A stretch of 64,000 nucleotides of DNA from Helianthus annuus (GCF_002127325.2 NC_035437.2:172518530-172582529), one strand, 5' to 3'. Positions 10,535 through 22,044 are shown, counted from the stretch's first letter. The notes: generated from the letters alone by a model not told the origin. Numbers and translations: made by a program.

Positions 10535-11577
10535 AGGTGAGGTGGAAAGGGGTCCGTCAAGAATTCGTATGACGGAGGAGGGTTGATAGTGTGTGAAAAC
10601 GGAAAGGTGGTTTCGTCAAATGCGACATGACGAGAGATGAGGATTTGACGAGTTTGAAGGTTGAAACATGTGTAACCTCGATGATTGGATGGGTAACCGA
10701 GGAAAACACAAGGAAAAGAGCGAGGTTCGAGTTTATGTATGGAGGTTGAGGGGAGAAGAGGGTAGCACAAACACCCGAAAACTCTTAAGTGGTGGTATGC
10801 GGGTGTGCGAGAGTAAAGAAGTTCGGTGGGGGTTTTATGGTGTTTTTTGGTTGAGAGAATATTTAAAAGGTAGGTGGCTGTGGCAAGGGCGTAATGCCAA
10901 AAAGTGTTCGGTAGGGAAGCGTGGGTGAGTAGGGTGCGAATCATGTTGTTTATCGTTCGTATTTTGCGCTCGGCCTTTCCATTTTGGGAAGAGGTGTAAG
11001 GGCATGAAAGACGGAAAACCATTCCGTGTTGAGAAAAATATTGTTGGAAGGCCGAGTTGACGTATTCTTTGCCATTATCGCATTGAAACATTTTTATTGG
11101 TTTTTCAAATTGAGTGCCAATCGGTTTGTGAAATTGACAAAAAATGGGGAAGACTTGTGACTTTTTGGATATGGGGTAAGTCCATAAAAAATCGGTCAGA
11201 TCATCAAGGAATAAAATATAATACCGATGTCCTTGTGAACTAAGAATTGGTGACGTCCAAAGGTCACTATGGATAATATCAAACGGTTGAAAAACACGAG
11301 TATAAGAAGTAGCAAAAGGTAATCGAATACTTTTACCAAGCACACAAGATTCACAAATGTCTTTATTATGTTTACTAAAATCAATAAAAGTAGAATGTTT
11401 TAGATAATTCAAGGATGGGCGTCCTGGATGATCAAGACGTTGGTGCCACAGTTGGGAAGAAATAGCTGCAAAGGTTGATGGTGTGCTTGTAGTCCCGGAT
11501 CCAAGCGTGAGAGGGTAGAGATCACCGCTGCTGTTGCACCGGAGGATAGGGATCCGGGTCTTGTAATCCTTCACAAG
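10147..11577 (-). pseudogene. copia pre-integrase and integrase core
   Basis: Contains the HHCC-type zinc region (LWHQRLDHPG ... CESCVLGK) and the integrase core with the D,D-35-E residues in IIHSDLW, FQCDNGKEY and NGKAERKIRT, followed by the FGCLCYP...PCVFLGYP block. The frame continues across the Gypsy-A insertion from the gag-protease part at 36907-38241, so Gypsy-A split an otherwise continuous frame. The end runs into the proline/serine linker and terminates at 10147 in the wrong frame for RT. Residues upstream of 11583 in any conceptual reading belong to the Gypsy-A LTR, not to copia. Confidence 0.9.
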
Positions 11578-11582
11578 AAAAC

Positions 11583-13012
11583 TGTAACAACTCTCACTAA
11601 AAATCAATACTTATTATGCTAATTGTCTAGTAAGGAAACCCTAATTGAAAAACCCAAGTAATTCTGCATAAACCCTAAAATTTTCATAATAATCAGAATT
11701 AGGATCAGGGCCCCTAAAACTCAAGGGGGGTTAAACCCTAATTGATAATTATCCTCCGAATACGTTGTCTAAATTGAGAATTCTTAAACTGTCGACTCAT
11801 CAGGCCTATACCAGTGACTAACCTACCCTAAATGGACACCCCAGGCGATACGCGGCAAGTGCCACGGATTCTTCCGCGACACGCGGGAGGTGCAAATTTC
11901 GGGTATAAATATAGGGCCTTGGGACTTGAATTCTGACACTGAAACGACGTAAAAATTCCAAACGTACGCTGAGTTATCGTAGGAACAGTCCAACAACACA
12001 CACGATTCACGAATCGCTGCCGCAATCAGGGTAATAACTCGATCGCTATTACGATTCAACGTCCGATCGATTGTAACTATCCAACGATTGTTTGAGTGCT
12101 GCTCAAATTGAGTTTATACTTTGTCATTCGTCGTGATTTCAACTTGAATGTTTGAGTGTTGTCCGAACTCGGACTATACTCTGTCATCCGTTGTGAATCC
12201 GCTGAGTTGTTAAGTATTGCACTTTGATAATCATTGTGAGGGTTTAATCTCGTGAATTGTCATAACTGCTGTATTAGTTACTAACCCAGTTTGTGTGCAC
12301 TGTTATTAAAATTAGGTTAAACAAGGCTAAATCAGTAGGCTTATACACTTCTCGTTAAATCTGCAATGTGAGTCATTCTCTTTTTATCAACTGTTTTACA
12401 ATACTCCAAATTATTTTCAAAAGTTATAATTACAGGGACTAAGTCGTGGATATCTTGAATCACTGGCTAGTGGGGTATTGTGCACATTACTAATTTTATC
12501 CCAGTTAGGTTCATTGACCTACTAGGGATAATCATCACTATTTGGGTTCATTGACCTAATAGTGGTATGACCATCGTCACATTGTGACACGACGCCAGAT
12601 AAAAAAAACAAGATATAAACCATTGTAATCGCTCTTATGCTGTAATTTTATAACTAAGGGTCATTTTATAAAACCTGAATGAACTCACTCAGTATTTCCC
12701 GCTGACAAAACCTTTTTCAAACATGTTTCAGGTGATCTGTTATGATCCAGGAAAAGTGCCGTGAAGCACTACAAGCTTAAGAAAGTGGCTCATGATAAAA
12801 TAAAGAAACATGTTTTGTAAAATAAAAGATTTCCCAGTGAAATCAAATGATTGTAAATTACCGGGGTTTTATCCCTAAATTATGTAAACAGGCAGTTTTA
12901 AATATTGAAAGATCCTGTTTTAAAAGACTTCCTCTGTCGCCTAAATTAAATACCACGGGATTTCTGTCCCGCGGCTCCTGAAACGGGTCAAACCGGGTCG
13001 GGGGCCGTGACA
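11583..13012 (+). repeat. Gypsy-A 5' LTR
   Basis: Begins TGTAACAACTCTC and ends GGGCCGTGACA. A TATA-like box TATAAATA lies at 11904-11911. Open stretches within it are not genes. Length 1430 bp against 1451 for the 3' copy; the difference is mainly a 5-bp and a roughly 17-bp duplication in the 3' copy. Confidence 0.95.
11904..11911 (+). promoter_or_regulatory. TATA box in Gypsy-A 5' LTR
   Basis: TATAAATA within the LTR, at the same place in the 3' LTR (35782-35789). It is the best candidate for the U3/R promoter; the start site is not determined. Confidence 0.45.
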
Positions 13013-13020
13013 GAAAAAGG

Positions 13021-13033
13021 TGGTATCAGAGCC
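13021..13033 (+). other. Gypsy-A primer binding site
   Basis: TGGTATCAGAGCC, complementary to the 3' end of initiator Met tRNA, eight bases after the 5' LTR. This sets the plus-strand orientation. Confidence 0.9.
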
Positions 13034-13400
13034 ACTGATCAAGCCACTAATTTAAGCCAATTAAGTATTTAGAAAATACTTAATTTTTATTAATTGCTAT
13101 TCTGTGATTATGTGTTTTATTATCTGACTAATTGTGTACAGTATGGGCAGATCTTTATATGCTAGCCAAGGTAGCGATTAATGCAAATCCTTAAATAGTT
13201 TGACCCAAGTTTTAGCACCTTTATTATCTACCATCTAGAAACCTTATTCAGTAAATAAATAAATTTACAAATAAAACCTATTGTGTTTTAAATTTCAGTT
13301 GTTTTGGTAGTTACCCAGTATGAAATAATATTTAAAAGTTTTTCTATAAAATTTTGTTATAAATTTTAACTTAGTAATTGTGTGTATTTTTCTAAACAGC
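13034..13400 (+). other. Gypsy-A leader, non-coding
   Basis: AT-rich leader between the primer site and the first ORF. No feature seen beyond its position. Confidence 0.5.
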
Positions 13401-13949
13401 ATGAGTGACTTGTCTGACGCCCTTCAGAATTTAAATCTCCACCCAGTAAGAATAGAGGTTTCCAGAGATTTCAATAGGTATATACCAGACATGGAAGAAC
13501 CTATAGAATTCAACGCTTTACCTCTCAAGAAACCCAAGCCTAAGAAAATGGAAATTGGGGAAAGTTTTAGGCAAATTGAAAGGTTACCATCTCAGGAAGA
13601 GCTAGATTTTATATTGACAAGCTATAATACTATTAAGCCTGTTAATGAAAATGTTTTTATTCACTTTCTTGAAACACAACTACCAATGAGCTTAGAACCA
13701 GCTATTCCAAATCCTTCGATCCACTCGCAAATAGGCGAATGGTTAACTAATGAAATACAGTTCCAAGACAATCCCTATAAGCTTTTTCCTCAGTTCAATC
13801 CAGAACCTTTACCAAATCCACCAATGAGTAACAAGAATATGGCTGAACTCCGCCACTTTGGCAAAGAACTAATGGATACTGGGAATAGGATCCACGAGAT
13901 TGGGGGACAGATCTCCTGGAAATACAAGGAGAGGGAACGCCATTACTAG
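13401..13949 (+). CDS. Gypsy-A extra ORF upstream of gag, unknown function
   Basis: The ORF of 182 codons starts MSDLSDALQNLNLHPVRIEV and ends with charged SWKYKERERHY. An upstream in-frame ATG at 13380 would add seven residues; I prefer 13401 because the added residues are unlike the rest. The protein is rich in proline, glutamate and asparagine, has no zinc knuckle, no membrane segment and no motif I recognise. It lies between the primer site and gag in the sense direction. Unlike the rest of this element it has no internal stop, which suggests either chance survival or that little time has passed. Gypsy-E has an unrelated extra ORF in the same place. Possible roles such as an RNA-binding or assembly accessory are guesses. 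Confidence 0.5.
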   Translation: MSDLSDALQNLNLHPVRIEVSRDFNRYIPDMEEPIEFNALPLKKPKPKKMEIGESFRQIERLPSQEELDFILTSYNTIKPVNENVFIHFLETQLPMSLEPAIPNPSIHSQIGEWLTNEIQFQDNPYKLFPQFNPEPLPNPPMSNKNMAELRHFGKELMDTGNRIHEIGGQISWKYKERERHY

Positions 13950-14186
13950 AATATCATCTGACAAAGGATAGGGGAGTTATGGAACTGTGGTTGTATAATA
14001 GTAATAGTCAAAATTAGTCTGTAAAATAACCTAAAATAAAACTTTGTAAGATAATGGTGTGTATTGATGCATACTATTAAATATAAATGGAAATCAAGAA
14101 ATCAATAAGTTTGGCTATATGCGTACTGTGAAATTAGTATAATTATTTTTAATTGTTATTATTAATACTAACAAATATATTATCAG
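13950..14186. other. Gypsy-A spacer between extra ORF and gag
   Basis: AT-rich, non-coding, about 240 bp. Nothing else seen. Confidence 0.4.
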
Positions 14187-15627
14187 ATGGAAAATGCTAA
14201 TAATGAACCAGTTAATGAGGTTAATCAATCTGAGCAACAACCGGGGGATCAATATATGACTAGGCAGGATATAGAAAATATTGTTGCTCAAGGGATAGCC
14301 AACGCTATTCCAGCAATAGTTGCTCAAGGGATAGCCAACGCTATTCCAGCAATCGTTGCTGCTGTTAAAAATCCAATAGAACCGCAACAAATCGTTCCTA
14401 GTAAACGTATTTCTGAAGATAACTTCAGTAATAGCGTAAACGGAGGCAATAATCATACTAATCATGAGAATGAACCACGACAAGCTCCCCCCTAAGAAAA
14501 TGAAAGCTGCAACGCCTGGTTGCACTTACAAAGAATTTTTTGCTTGTAAACCCACTGAGTTTGCAGGCAATGAAGGAGCGACTGCGGCACTGCGTTGGTT
14601 AGAGAAAACCGAGGCAGTAATTGCCATAAGTAAATGTGCTCAGGATGATCAGGTCATGTACGCGTCAAACCTTTTCAAAGAAGGGGCGCTAGAATGGTGG
14701 AATACGGTGTTACAAGAAAAAGGAAGAAGGATGGCGTATGCTATGAACTGGGAAGAATTTAAGAGCTTTGTAGAAAGAAAATTATGTCCCGAATATGAAA
14801 AGGAACAAATGACAAATAAGTTTTTAACCCACCGGATGGTGGATGTAGATTGTCGAAGGTATACTAAGACATTCTTCGAGTATGCTCGAGTAGTACCAAC
14901 CCTGGCTTCGCCAGAGCCGGTACTTATTTCTCGTTATATTTGGGGATTGATTGCTGAAATCCGTAATATCGTCAAGGCTGCGAAACCTCGCACGATTGAT
15001 GATGCGGTGGATTTAGCCAATACTCTGACTGACGAACTAGTACGGACAAGAGAAGAAAATAGAAGGAAGGAAATAGCCCAAAAGATTACCCAAGGATTCC
15101 GTCCGGGTAACCATAACAATTTCAAGAAAGGAGGGAATGGGCAATCTTTCACTAGCCCATTTTGCAATTCTTGCAAAAGAAAGCATTTTGGAAGATGCAA
15201 AGGGTATTGCAATTTTTGCAAAATTCCAGGGCATCAAGAAGAAGACTGCAGGAGGAAGAGATTTTCAGTCTGCTACAACTGTGGAGAAGCTGGACATCTT
15301 AGGCCAGATTGTCCAAAACTGAACAAACTATCTAACAATAAAGCTAAACCTGCAGAAGAAGCAAAAAGGAATGTAAGAGCCTTCCAACTGACTGCTCAGG
15401 AAGCAGAGCTCATTCCAGATGTGATAGCTGGTACGTTCTTAGTTTACAACGTTTACACAAAAGTATTATTTGACTCTGGTGCAAACCAAAGTTTTATAAA
15501 TATTTCATTCTGCCAAACTCTTAACTTACCTTTAACCAGCATTAGGCAAATTTCTACAGTAGAAACGACAGATGGGAATTCAGTTAAAATAAATAAGGTT
15601 CTGCAAAACGTAGAAATAGAACTTTAA
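14187..15627 (+). pseudogene. Gypsy-A gag and start of protease, frameshifted
   Basis: The first frame (14187-14495) begins MENANNEPVNEVNQSEQQ and contains a tandemly repeated IVAQGIANAIPA segment at 14285-14355. A frame break near 14490 leads to the second frame (to 15627). That frame has the Retrotrans_gag domain (FFACKPTEFAGNEG, AALRWLEKTE, ALEWWNTV, RYIWGL), zinc knuckles CNFCKIPGHQEEDC and CYNCGEAGHLRPDC, and the aspartic protease active site LFDSGANQSF. It stops at 15627 in mid-protease, where related elements continue. Gag packages element RNA and the protease cleaves the polyprotein. The frameshift and premature stop make this copy non-functional. Confidence 0.88.
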
Positions 15628-16862
15628 GTCATAAATTTCTGCAACCCCATTATCTATGAAATTAGTTGAATTTGATGATGTGTTAGGAATGGATTGGTTA
15701 GTAAACAAACATGCTTAAATTATCTGTGATAAGAATTCCATAGAAATTTGTGCACCCACTGGAGAAGTAATAATGATTACAGGAGATAAGCCAGGTAAAC
15801 CCATAAAGTTTATATCAGTAATAAAAGTTGCCAATTATGAACAAAAGCAAGGAATAGTATAAATGATTTCAGTAATCATTAATACCAAATATAAAGAATT
15901 TAAGGAAATTTCTGTAGTTTCAGAATACCCAGATGTATTCCCAGAAGAATTACCAGGGTTACCACCAGATAGGGAGGTAGAATTTAAGATTCATCTAATT
16001 CCAGAAACTATACCGATAGCCAAGGCACCTTATCGGTTAGCACCCACAGAAATATTAAAACTGAAGAATCAATTAGATGAATTATTAAGTAAAGGTTTCA
16101 TACAACCTAGTTTATCCCCGTGGGAGGGGGCACCAGTGTTGTTTATTAAGAAAAAGGATGGTCCGATGAGAATGTGTATTGAGTATAGAGAATTGAATAA
16201 GGTTACAATTAAGAATCGATACCCATGATCTTTTCGATCAACTTCAAGGAGCTAGATATTTTTCTAAGATATACCTATGTTCCGGATATCATCAATTGAA
16301 AGTACAAGTGGAAGACATACCTAAAACTGCTTTCAGAACTAGGTATGGTCATTACAAGTTTACAGTCATGCCCTTCGGATTAACGAATGCACTTGCAGCA
16401 TTCATGGACAAAATGAATAGGATCTGTAAACCATAATTGGATAAATTTGTAATTATCTTCATCGACGATATACTTATTTATGCCAAAAGTCAGGAAAAAC
16501 ATTATCAGCACTTGCATGCACTCTTAACTTTGTTAAGAAAAGAGAAGCTTTTCGCCAAATTCTCAAAATGTGAATTTTGGCTGCCAGAAGTGCAATTTCT
16601 AGGTCATATGGTGAATCATGAAGGTATTCACGTAGATCCTGATAAGATAGCAGCAATTACCAAATGAAAGGTTCCGCAATACGCAATGGAAATTAGGAGT
16701 TTTGTAGGTTTAGCCGGATACTATAGACGGTTTATTAAGGATTTTTCCAAGATAGCTATATCATTAACTAAGCTAACCTGTAAAACAGTTAAGTTTGAAT
16801 GAGGACCTAAACAAGAAGAAGCCTTTAGGATCTTAAAGCATAAATTAACAAATACCCCAATC
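15628..16862 (+). pseudogene. Gypsy-A protease end, reverse transcriptase and RNase H start, broken
   Basis: Recognisable pieces are GMDWLVNKHA (protease end), [39 protein letters not shown] and [14 protein letters not shown]. After a frameshift at about 16226 come FRTRYGH, the palm motif [14 protein letters not shown] (FIDD intact, near 16447-16488) and [17 protein letters not shown]. Stop codons occur at about 15717, 15861, 16435, 16665 and 16801. Several fall where relatives have Trp, which fits C-to-T decay of methylated DNA. The frame ends where Gypsy-B is inserted at 16867 and resumes at 33768. Confidence 0.88.
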
Positions 16863-17279
16863 CTAACTGTAACATCCGTAAAAAAACGGATATCCAAAAT
16901 CTTACCCGTTTTGAATCTTGAATCCTAACCTTTGAAACCTCAAAATCTTTCGCGAATAAATAACCGTTTAAAAATTTTATTCTTTGATTTAATCATCATC
17001 ATAGTTATTTAATTAATTTAATTAATTTATAGGTGACATAATGAGAGTTTAAACAAATTAAATAACCATTAAGAGGTTTTCGGTTACTTAATTAACTAAT
17101 TTATTCTAAACATTTGCAAAGTTAATATTCTTTTATGTTACTTTAAACTAGTGTTAAAAACTTAGTTAGTATATATAACAAACAGGGACCATTTGTGTAT
17201 TTAATAGAAACAGTAACTAACAGGGGCTATTGGTGCCAATAATGAAAGTGTAAATACTAAAAAAAAAAGAACAAAAATG

Positions 17280-17365
17280 GGCCATGCCCAGACTTGAACT
17301 CGGGTGTCTACCGGTTCAACGAACAAACACGCATACATAAACCAACTGTGCTAAGTCTTGACATC
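17280..17365 (-). other. tRNA-derived (pol III promoter-like) segment in Gypsy-B LTR
   Basis: The minus strand has an A-box-like TAGCACAGTTGG and, about 38 bases on, a B-box-like GAGTTCAAGTC. The spacing is that of tRNA-derived SINE promoters. The cloverleaf does not close, so it is not a tRNA gene. The same segment is in the 3' LTR at 31724-31809. Confidence 0.45.
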
Positions 17366-17610
17366 GGATTTCCTTGTTAACGTATGATATTTATTGACAA
17401 CCTACGTTTGAATTCCATTTCAAACTTGCCGCCAAACAGAAACATCATGGCCTTCATCTCCAGCTTGTAACCGTCGCTGAGTTTACGGATTTTATTCATT
17501 CCGCAAATCATTTCATCTCGGTTACACGCTGATATATCGTAATTAATTCCGCATTTCCGTTTTTGCGAAACCAATCAAGAAATTTAATCGATAATCATGG
17601 CTCATACGAC

Positions 17611-17620
17611 CTATATATAC
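17611..17620 (+). promoter_or_regulatory. possible TATA box in Gypsy-B LTR
   Basis: CTATATATAC in a GC-richer setting, followed by CT-rich sequence. A candidate LTR promoter, repeated at 32055-32064. Confidence 0.35.
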
Positions 17621-19322
17621 TTAGGTTTCGATACGTATCTCGCACATCTCGATCACCACTCCTCTCTCTACTCCCACTCGATTCTCCCAACCCCAAAACA
17701 TCTGTCTCGATATTTCACCCACACTCTCCAACTCTCTCTGGTTCACTACACTTTCGCCGGTGATCGGAGTTTCGTCGGAACCGTACGGAAGCTTCGGGAC
17801 TCCTTTCGTTACGTCTCGTTCACCGGGGAATACCGCAACCTTTCCGGAAACGAAGATCACGTCGGAGTTCTGCGACGGAACTCGAATCCACATCATTTCG
17901 GACTTTCGGTATAAATCTTATCGTCCTTTTGTCCTTGTTATTTAAACATCTACTTAATAGCACAAGGATTGATAGTTGAAAGAAAATAATATGTATATAA
18001 GCCACTATTGTTGGTTTTAAATGAAGAAATTGATATACAGATTTCATTTGTTCTTATTTACGTTCATACTTTTAAAACATAATAGTGGATCCATGTGTTT
18101 CTTCCTTTGTTGAAGTTGGTTTGCATATAACAGTGGTTACGGGTTCGACCCGTGTCCCCTACAAAGTCACTACACATAAAAATTTTGGGATATTTTCTAT
18201 ATATATACATATTAATTCATTTTCCTTGTTATAAGGAAAACATCAGTTTTTTTTATTTTAAACAGTTTTCAAATCCCTTAAATCCATAGATTTTATTTAG
18301 TTTTACCCCTTTCTTTTACATAATAAAACCTACTAATAAAATAGATAATTATAAATTTTCATTTTTTTTAGTTCATTCTCTATACAATCAAACCTCTAAA
18401 TTTATTAACAACATAATGACTTAATAATTAATTTCTTTTAATTAATGAGATAAATTATAATAATTAATTAAATAAATTGTAGATCTTAAGCATTAGGGAT
18501 TATATTTAATCTACAAATTTTAACGAGATCGTTATGTGATATCCCAAAATATAGGGTAACCGTTTCGTTATTTTGGAAATTCTCCAATCTTTACTCGCGC
18601 GTTATTTCAAGGAATCTCCATACGTAATCACGGTGAGTATACTTGAACCCCTTTTTCGTTTACCACTTTTTGGGGTGTAACATGTTATTTATAACTTACA
18701 CACAAAACTTTATCATAATACATAAACATTCCTATTACACGCATGCTTATTTGATTACTTGGTACTTTAAACTTGGGTTGAGGACATCTTGTGTTAGACT
18801 TATCATTAACTTCGTACGAGCCTATCCGTGACATATATAGCGCTATAGGATTAACGCACCGCCCGTAGACTTGTGGTTATGTCATGAGCATATTGCGTTT
18901 CATCATTGGTTTGATATGTTGAACACATGCCGATTTTATTGTTTATCTTGTATCAAGAGCTTGCCACATGGAATTGTTTGAAACATATCTTTTTATGCTA
19001 CGTATGAAAAACCTGTATACTCGCCTTTGCTTTTGCATTGAACTTTATTTTAAACATGTTACAGGTTGAGGATGACGATTGCTATGAAATGAAGTAGTGT
19101 TGATGCTTAGATACACATTTAGACGTCTTAGGTCAAATACGTCGTATAAATTCCATATTTGTTGTTGTATTGTTTTCTTGTATTTTTCATGTATTGTAAC
19201 ATTTATTTATGAATGAAATCAATTTATCTTTAATTCTATTGTCACATTTAGCGTTATGTGTGATGAGCAATCTTTCTTCGTCTCACTCCGATGTTTCCGC
19301 CATCGGTTGGGGTGTGACAGAT

Positions 19323-19335
19323 TGGTATCAGAGCC
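19323..19335 (+). other. Gypsy-B primer binding site
   Basis: TGGTATCAGAGCC, complementary to initiator Met tRNA, four bases after the LTR. Confidence 0.9.
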
Positions 19336-20839
19336 ATAACTATAGGGAATTAGGAAAAGTTGCCATGCTTTTTACCTAGTCTATAGTTCTAGAGCTTTAT
19401 TTTTATGTTTTGCTTAAACCACTTGCATTATACTTTATTTGCTCTTTAATTGTTTTCTTTTGATCTTTTTAAACATATATGTCATTTTTTTGTTAATACT
19501 TGCCTTATTATTTGTTAATACTTGTTGTATTGTCCCATTCTTTAAGTGCGATTCCTGAAATGTCTTTTACGTGTTATTTTCTTGAGATGCTTATTGTGCT
19601 TATACTTATTATTATTTTGATCATACGCCTTTTTACTCATTTATACCAAAATCGAAACCACTTGTAACACACAAATGAGACGACTTCACCAAAATAGGCG
19701 TGAAACCCACAATTTGGTGAACAACTCTCAATCCATCTACTTTTCCTTTTTACATGAAATTCACCATCAAGTTAGGAGTGAAATCCTCACCTTGACGGAG
19801 AAATTCAAATTTCAAAATTCTAGTGGACCCTCGTCAAAGTGTTGAAATTAAATTTTTGACCCAACGAGTACCAACCACACTTAGGATACGAAACCGCCAA
19901 GTTAGGGGTGAAACCCGCACCTTGTCGACTAGTTCCACTCCTTGAATTTTTATAAATCCCGCCAAGTCTCGAAATTTCGATTGATTTGGGACATGTAGTA
20001 ACTGGAAGGGTAAATACCGTTAACCGACTTGTCGGCGAGAGTATTCCACCTATTAGGCCAAAGCATGCTCCTCAAATTCAAAAGACTTTTCGACCACTTT
20101 GGTTAGTCAAAGTTCCGTTTTGGAACCATCCAACTTTTAATCAAGCATGTGTTTCTATTATTTATCTTATACGATGCAACCTTTCAAATTCAAATTTACT
20201 TTCGATATTTTCTTTTCACACACACAACATATTAATTTTTTTCATACATTTATATATATATGCATGATTTCATATAATTCTATTCATATTTCTTCTAACC
20301 AAAATGGAGACATATCATCCAGATAGGAGTGATTTCCTTACCTTGACGATTACCTCCACTCCTTCTTTACGTAAAGCGACCTCACCATCGGGTTAGGGGT
20401 GATTCCCTTACCTAGGTGATCGTTACCAAAACTTTCTTTCAGAATATTTTATTATGCAAACTCGATCATGTTTTATACCTAAATTCACGTATCATTATTC
20501 AAAATACCTACTTATACCGATTTTAAAATACATTGTCTTATCAAACGTACTTCTTATCCTATATCCTATTTTCACTCAACTCATATACACGAGATTCTTA
20601 ACCATACTTTAAAACGTTTTATTACCCGAAATCCAAAACCTTACGAAATGCTACATGTCAATTTAATCGGTCCAATGAATCTCTTGCCCATGAACTTCAT
20701 GTTCGACTTAACCACTAAAACACACACTCACGTTATATCGCCATACTGGAGACTTTCATTCTCAAACGGAATTCAAACCAACTCATACGTTATGCTCCAA
20801 TGTACACTATATACGTAACTTTTATTATTCGTACCTACA
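19336..20839 (+). other. Gypsy-B internal region, non-coding, with hairpin repeats
   Basis: No ORF of the retroelement kind. It holds five dispersed copies of a hairpin-forming motif with core TAGG(G/A)GTGAAA/TCC (about 19686-19720, 19762-19797, 19896-19928, 20308-20350, 20388-20425). The outer stems differ between copies but still pair. The open stretch at 19986-20267 resembles no protein I know. Confidence 0.6.
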
Positions 20840-21212
20840 CTTATTGTCACACCCCCAAAATCCACCCGCGGAATACCACCGCTCGGGAGCGTGACTGACC
20901 AGGATCAAGCCATCAATCATATCAAACCATAGCAATTAATAATAGAAGTAGTTAATATAAGTCACCATGACATGATTGATGTTTCAAAAACCAAACACTG
21001 TTTTAAGTAGCGGAAGCATAGTAAAGTAAATCCAAATAGTTTTACGAGTTATGAGTTCAACATCATCACGATCCATCTGCCCACAACGACCTGCTCTTCC
21101 CTGTGCAAGCTCCAAGTATACCTAAGGTCCTGCAAGGCATGCAGCAAATAATCAACAAACTAGTTGAGCGAGTTCACAGAAAGTAAGTTCATTGTGTAAT
21201 GCATAAGTATAG

Positions 21213-21555
21213 CTAGTGGGGGCTTCCCATACTAGTGTGTAATAAAGGTGGGGGCTTCCCATGTTCATCCTGGTTAATGAGGGCTTCTCATTAACGGTAC
21301 TTACTAGACTAACATCCGACCATGTGTTCTTCTTTACCGAGAACAGGAATACGTACAGGGTCACGTAGGCTTTACGTGACGTGCCCTTCCCCGAGGACAG
21401 TGGTACGCGTGGGGGCTACGTAGGCTTTACGCAGCGTGGCCTTCCGACCTGGAAGCCAGTGAATGGTATTGGGTTACGTAGGCTTTACGTAACGTGTCCT
21501 TCCCGACCCGGGAGACATATGGCAAGCATACTGGGTTACGTAGGCTTTACGTAAC
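21213..21555. repeat. array of hairpins with a constant GGCTT loop
   Basis: At least six hairpins share a five-base GGCTT loop, while their stems differ: 21213-21235, 21249-21261, 21273-21295 (9-bp perfect stem), 21360-21380, 21415-21435, 21473-21493 and 21535-21555. In the last four the stems are GTCACGTA/TACGTGAC, GCTACGTA/TACGCAGC (one mismatch), and GTTACGTA/TACGTAAC twice. A base change in one arm is mostly matched in the other. Between them lie second small stems such as CTTCC/GGAAG and GTCCT/AGGAC. The array is repeated at 28541-28883 in the other LTR. Confidence 0.75.
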
Positions 21556-22044
21556 GTGTCCTGACTAACCTGAGGACGATGGTCTATAGTCTGGTATATG
21601 CGTAAGTACAAGTAACTCCTTTTACAATAACGTATCCAACCCAATTCCCAACCCGGGAATCCCATGCCTTGGCTGTGTGAACTCACCTTGGTTTGCTCGG
21701 CAGATACACAAAGAATATAAGTAGCAAGTAAATGGTCACTCACGTCCTATCATGGTTATTATACGAGTCAGGTTTGTATAGCACGTATATAGTAATCACG
21801 TATAGTCATGGCAAGCATGTACGCACGTAAGCAGATAAGACATAGCATGTGAGGATCCAATTGTCTAAGTCCAACCATACCCAGCCCAATGACATAAGCA
21901 GCCCAATAACAAAACAATCCAGATTCTCAATCGGCCCAAATAGCAAGCACAAACAAGTCCAATAATAAACAGTCCACAGTTCAAATCGTTGGGCTCAATA
22001 GATTGGGCCCGTGACAGTGAAGGCCCAACAGTGTGCGTGTAAAC

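Larger units (their letters stand above)
16868..19319 (+). repeat. Gypsy-B 5' LTR
   Basis: Begins TGTAACATCCG and ends GGGGTGTGACA; 2452 bp and almost identical to 31312-33762. It contains an antisense tRNA-like segment at about 17280-17365, a TATA-like run at 17611-17620 and a CGGGTTCGACCCG palindrome near 18140. No real gene. Confidence 0.95.

Noticed and set aside
10298..10540. plus-strand open stretch rich in Gly, Trp and Glu
   Set aside because: It is the reverse of the Pro/Ser-rich copia linker.
17280..17365. functional tRNA gene
   Set aside because: A and B boxes are present but the acceptor and T stems do not close properly, so I report only a tRNA-derived segment.
17597..17914. 105-codon open stretch in Gypsy-B LTR (copy at 32041-32358)
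   Set aside because: Starts at the putative TATA region and has overlapping opens on both strands. It is LTR sequence with no recognisable domain. Identity between the two copies reflects a recent insertion, not selection.
21213..21555. CRISPR-like array of repeats with palindromic units
   Set aside because: Repeats are degenerate, lie in an LTR of a plant retrotransposon and occur again in the other LTR. There is no cas gene and the organism is a plant.
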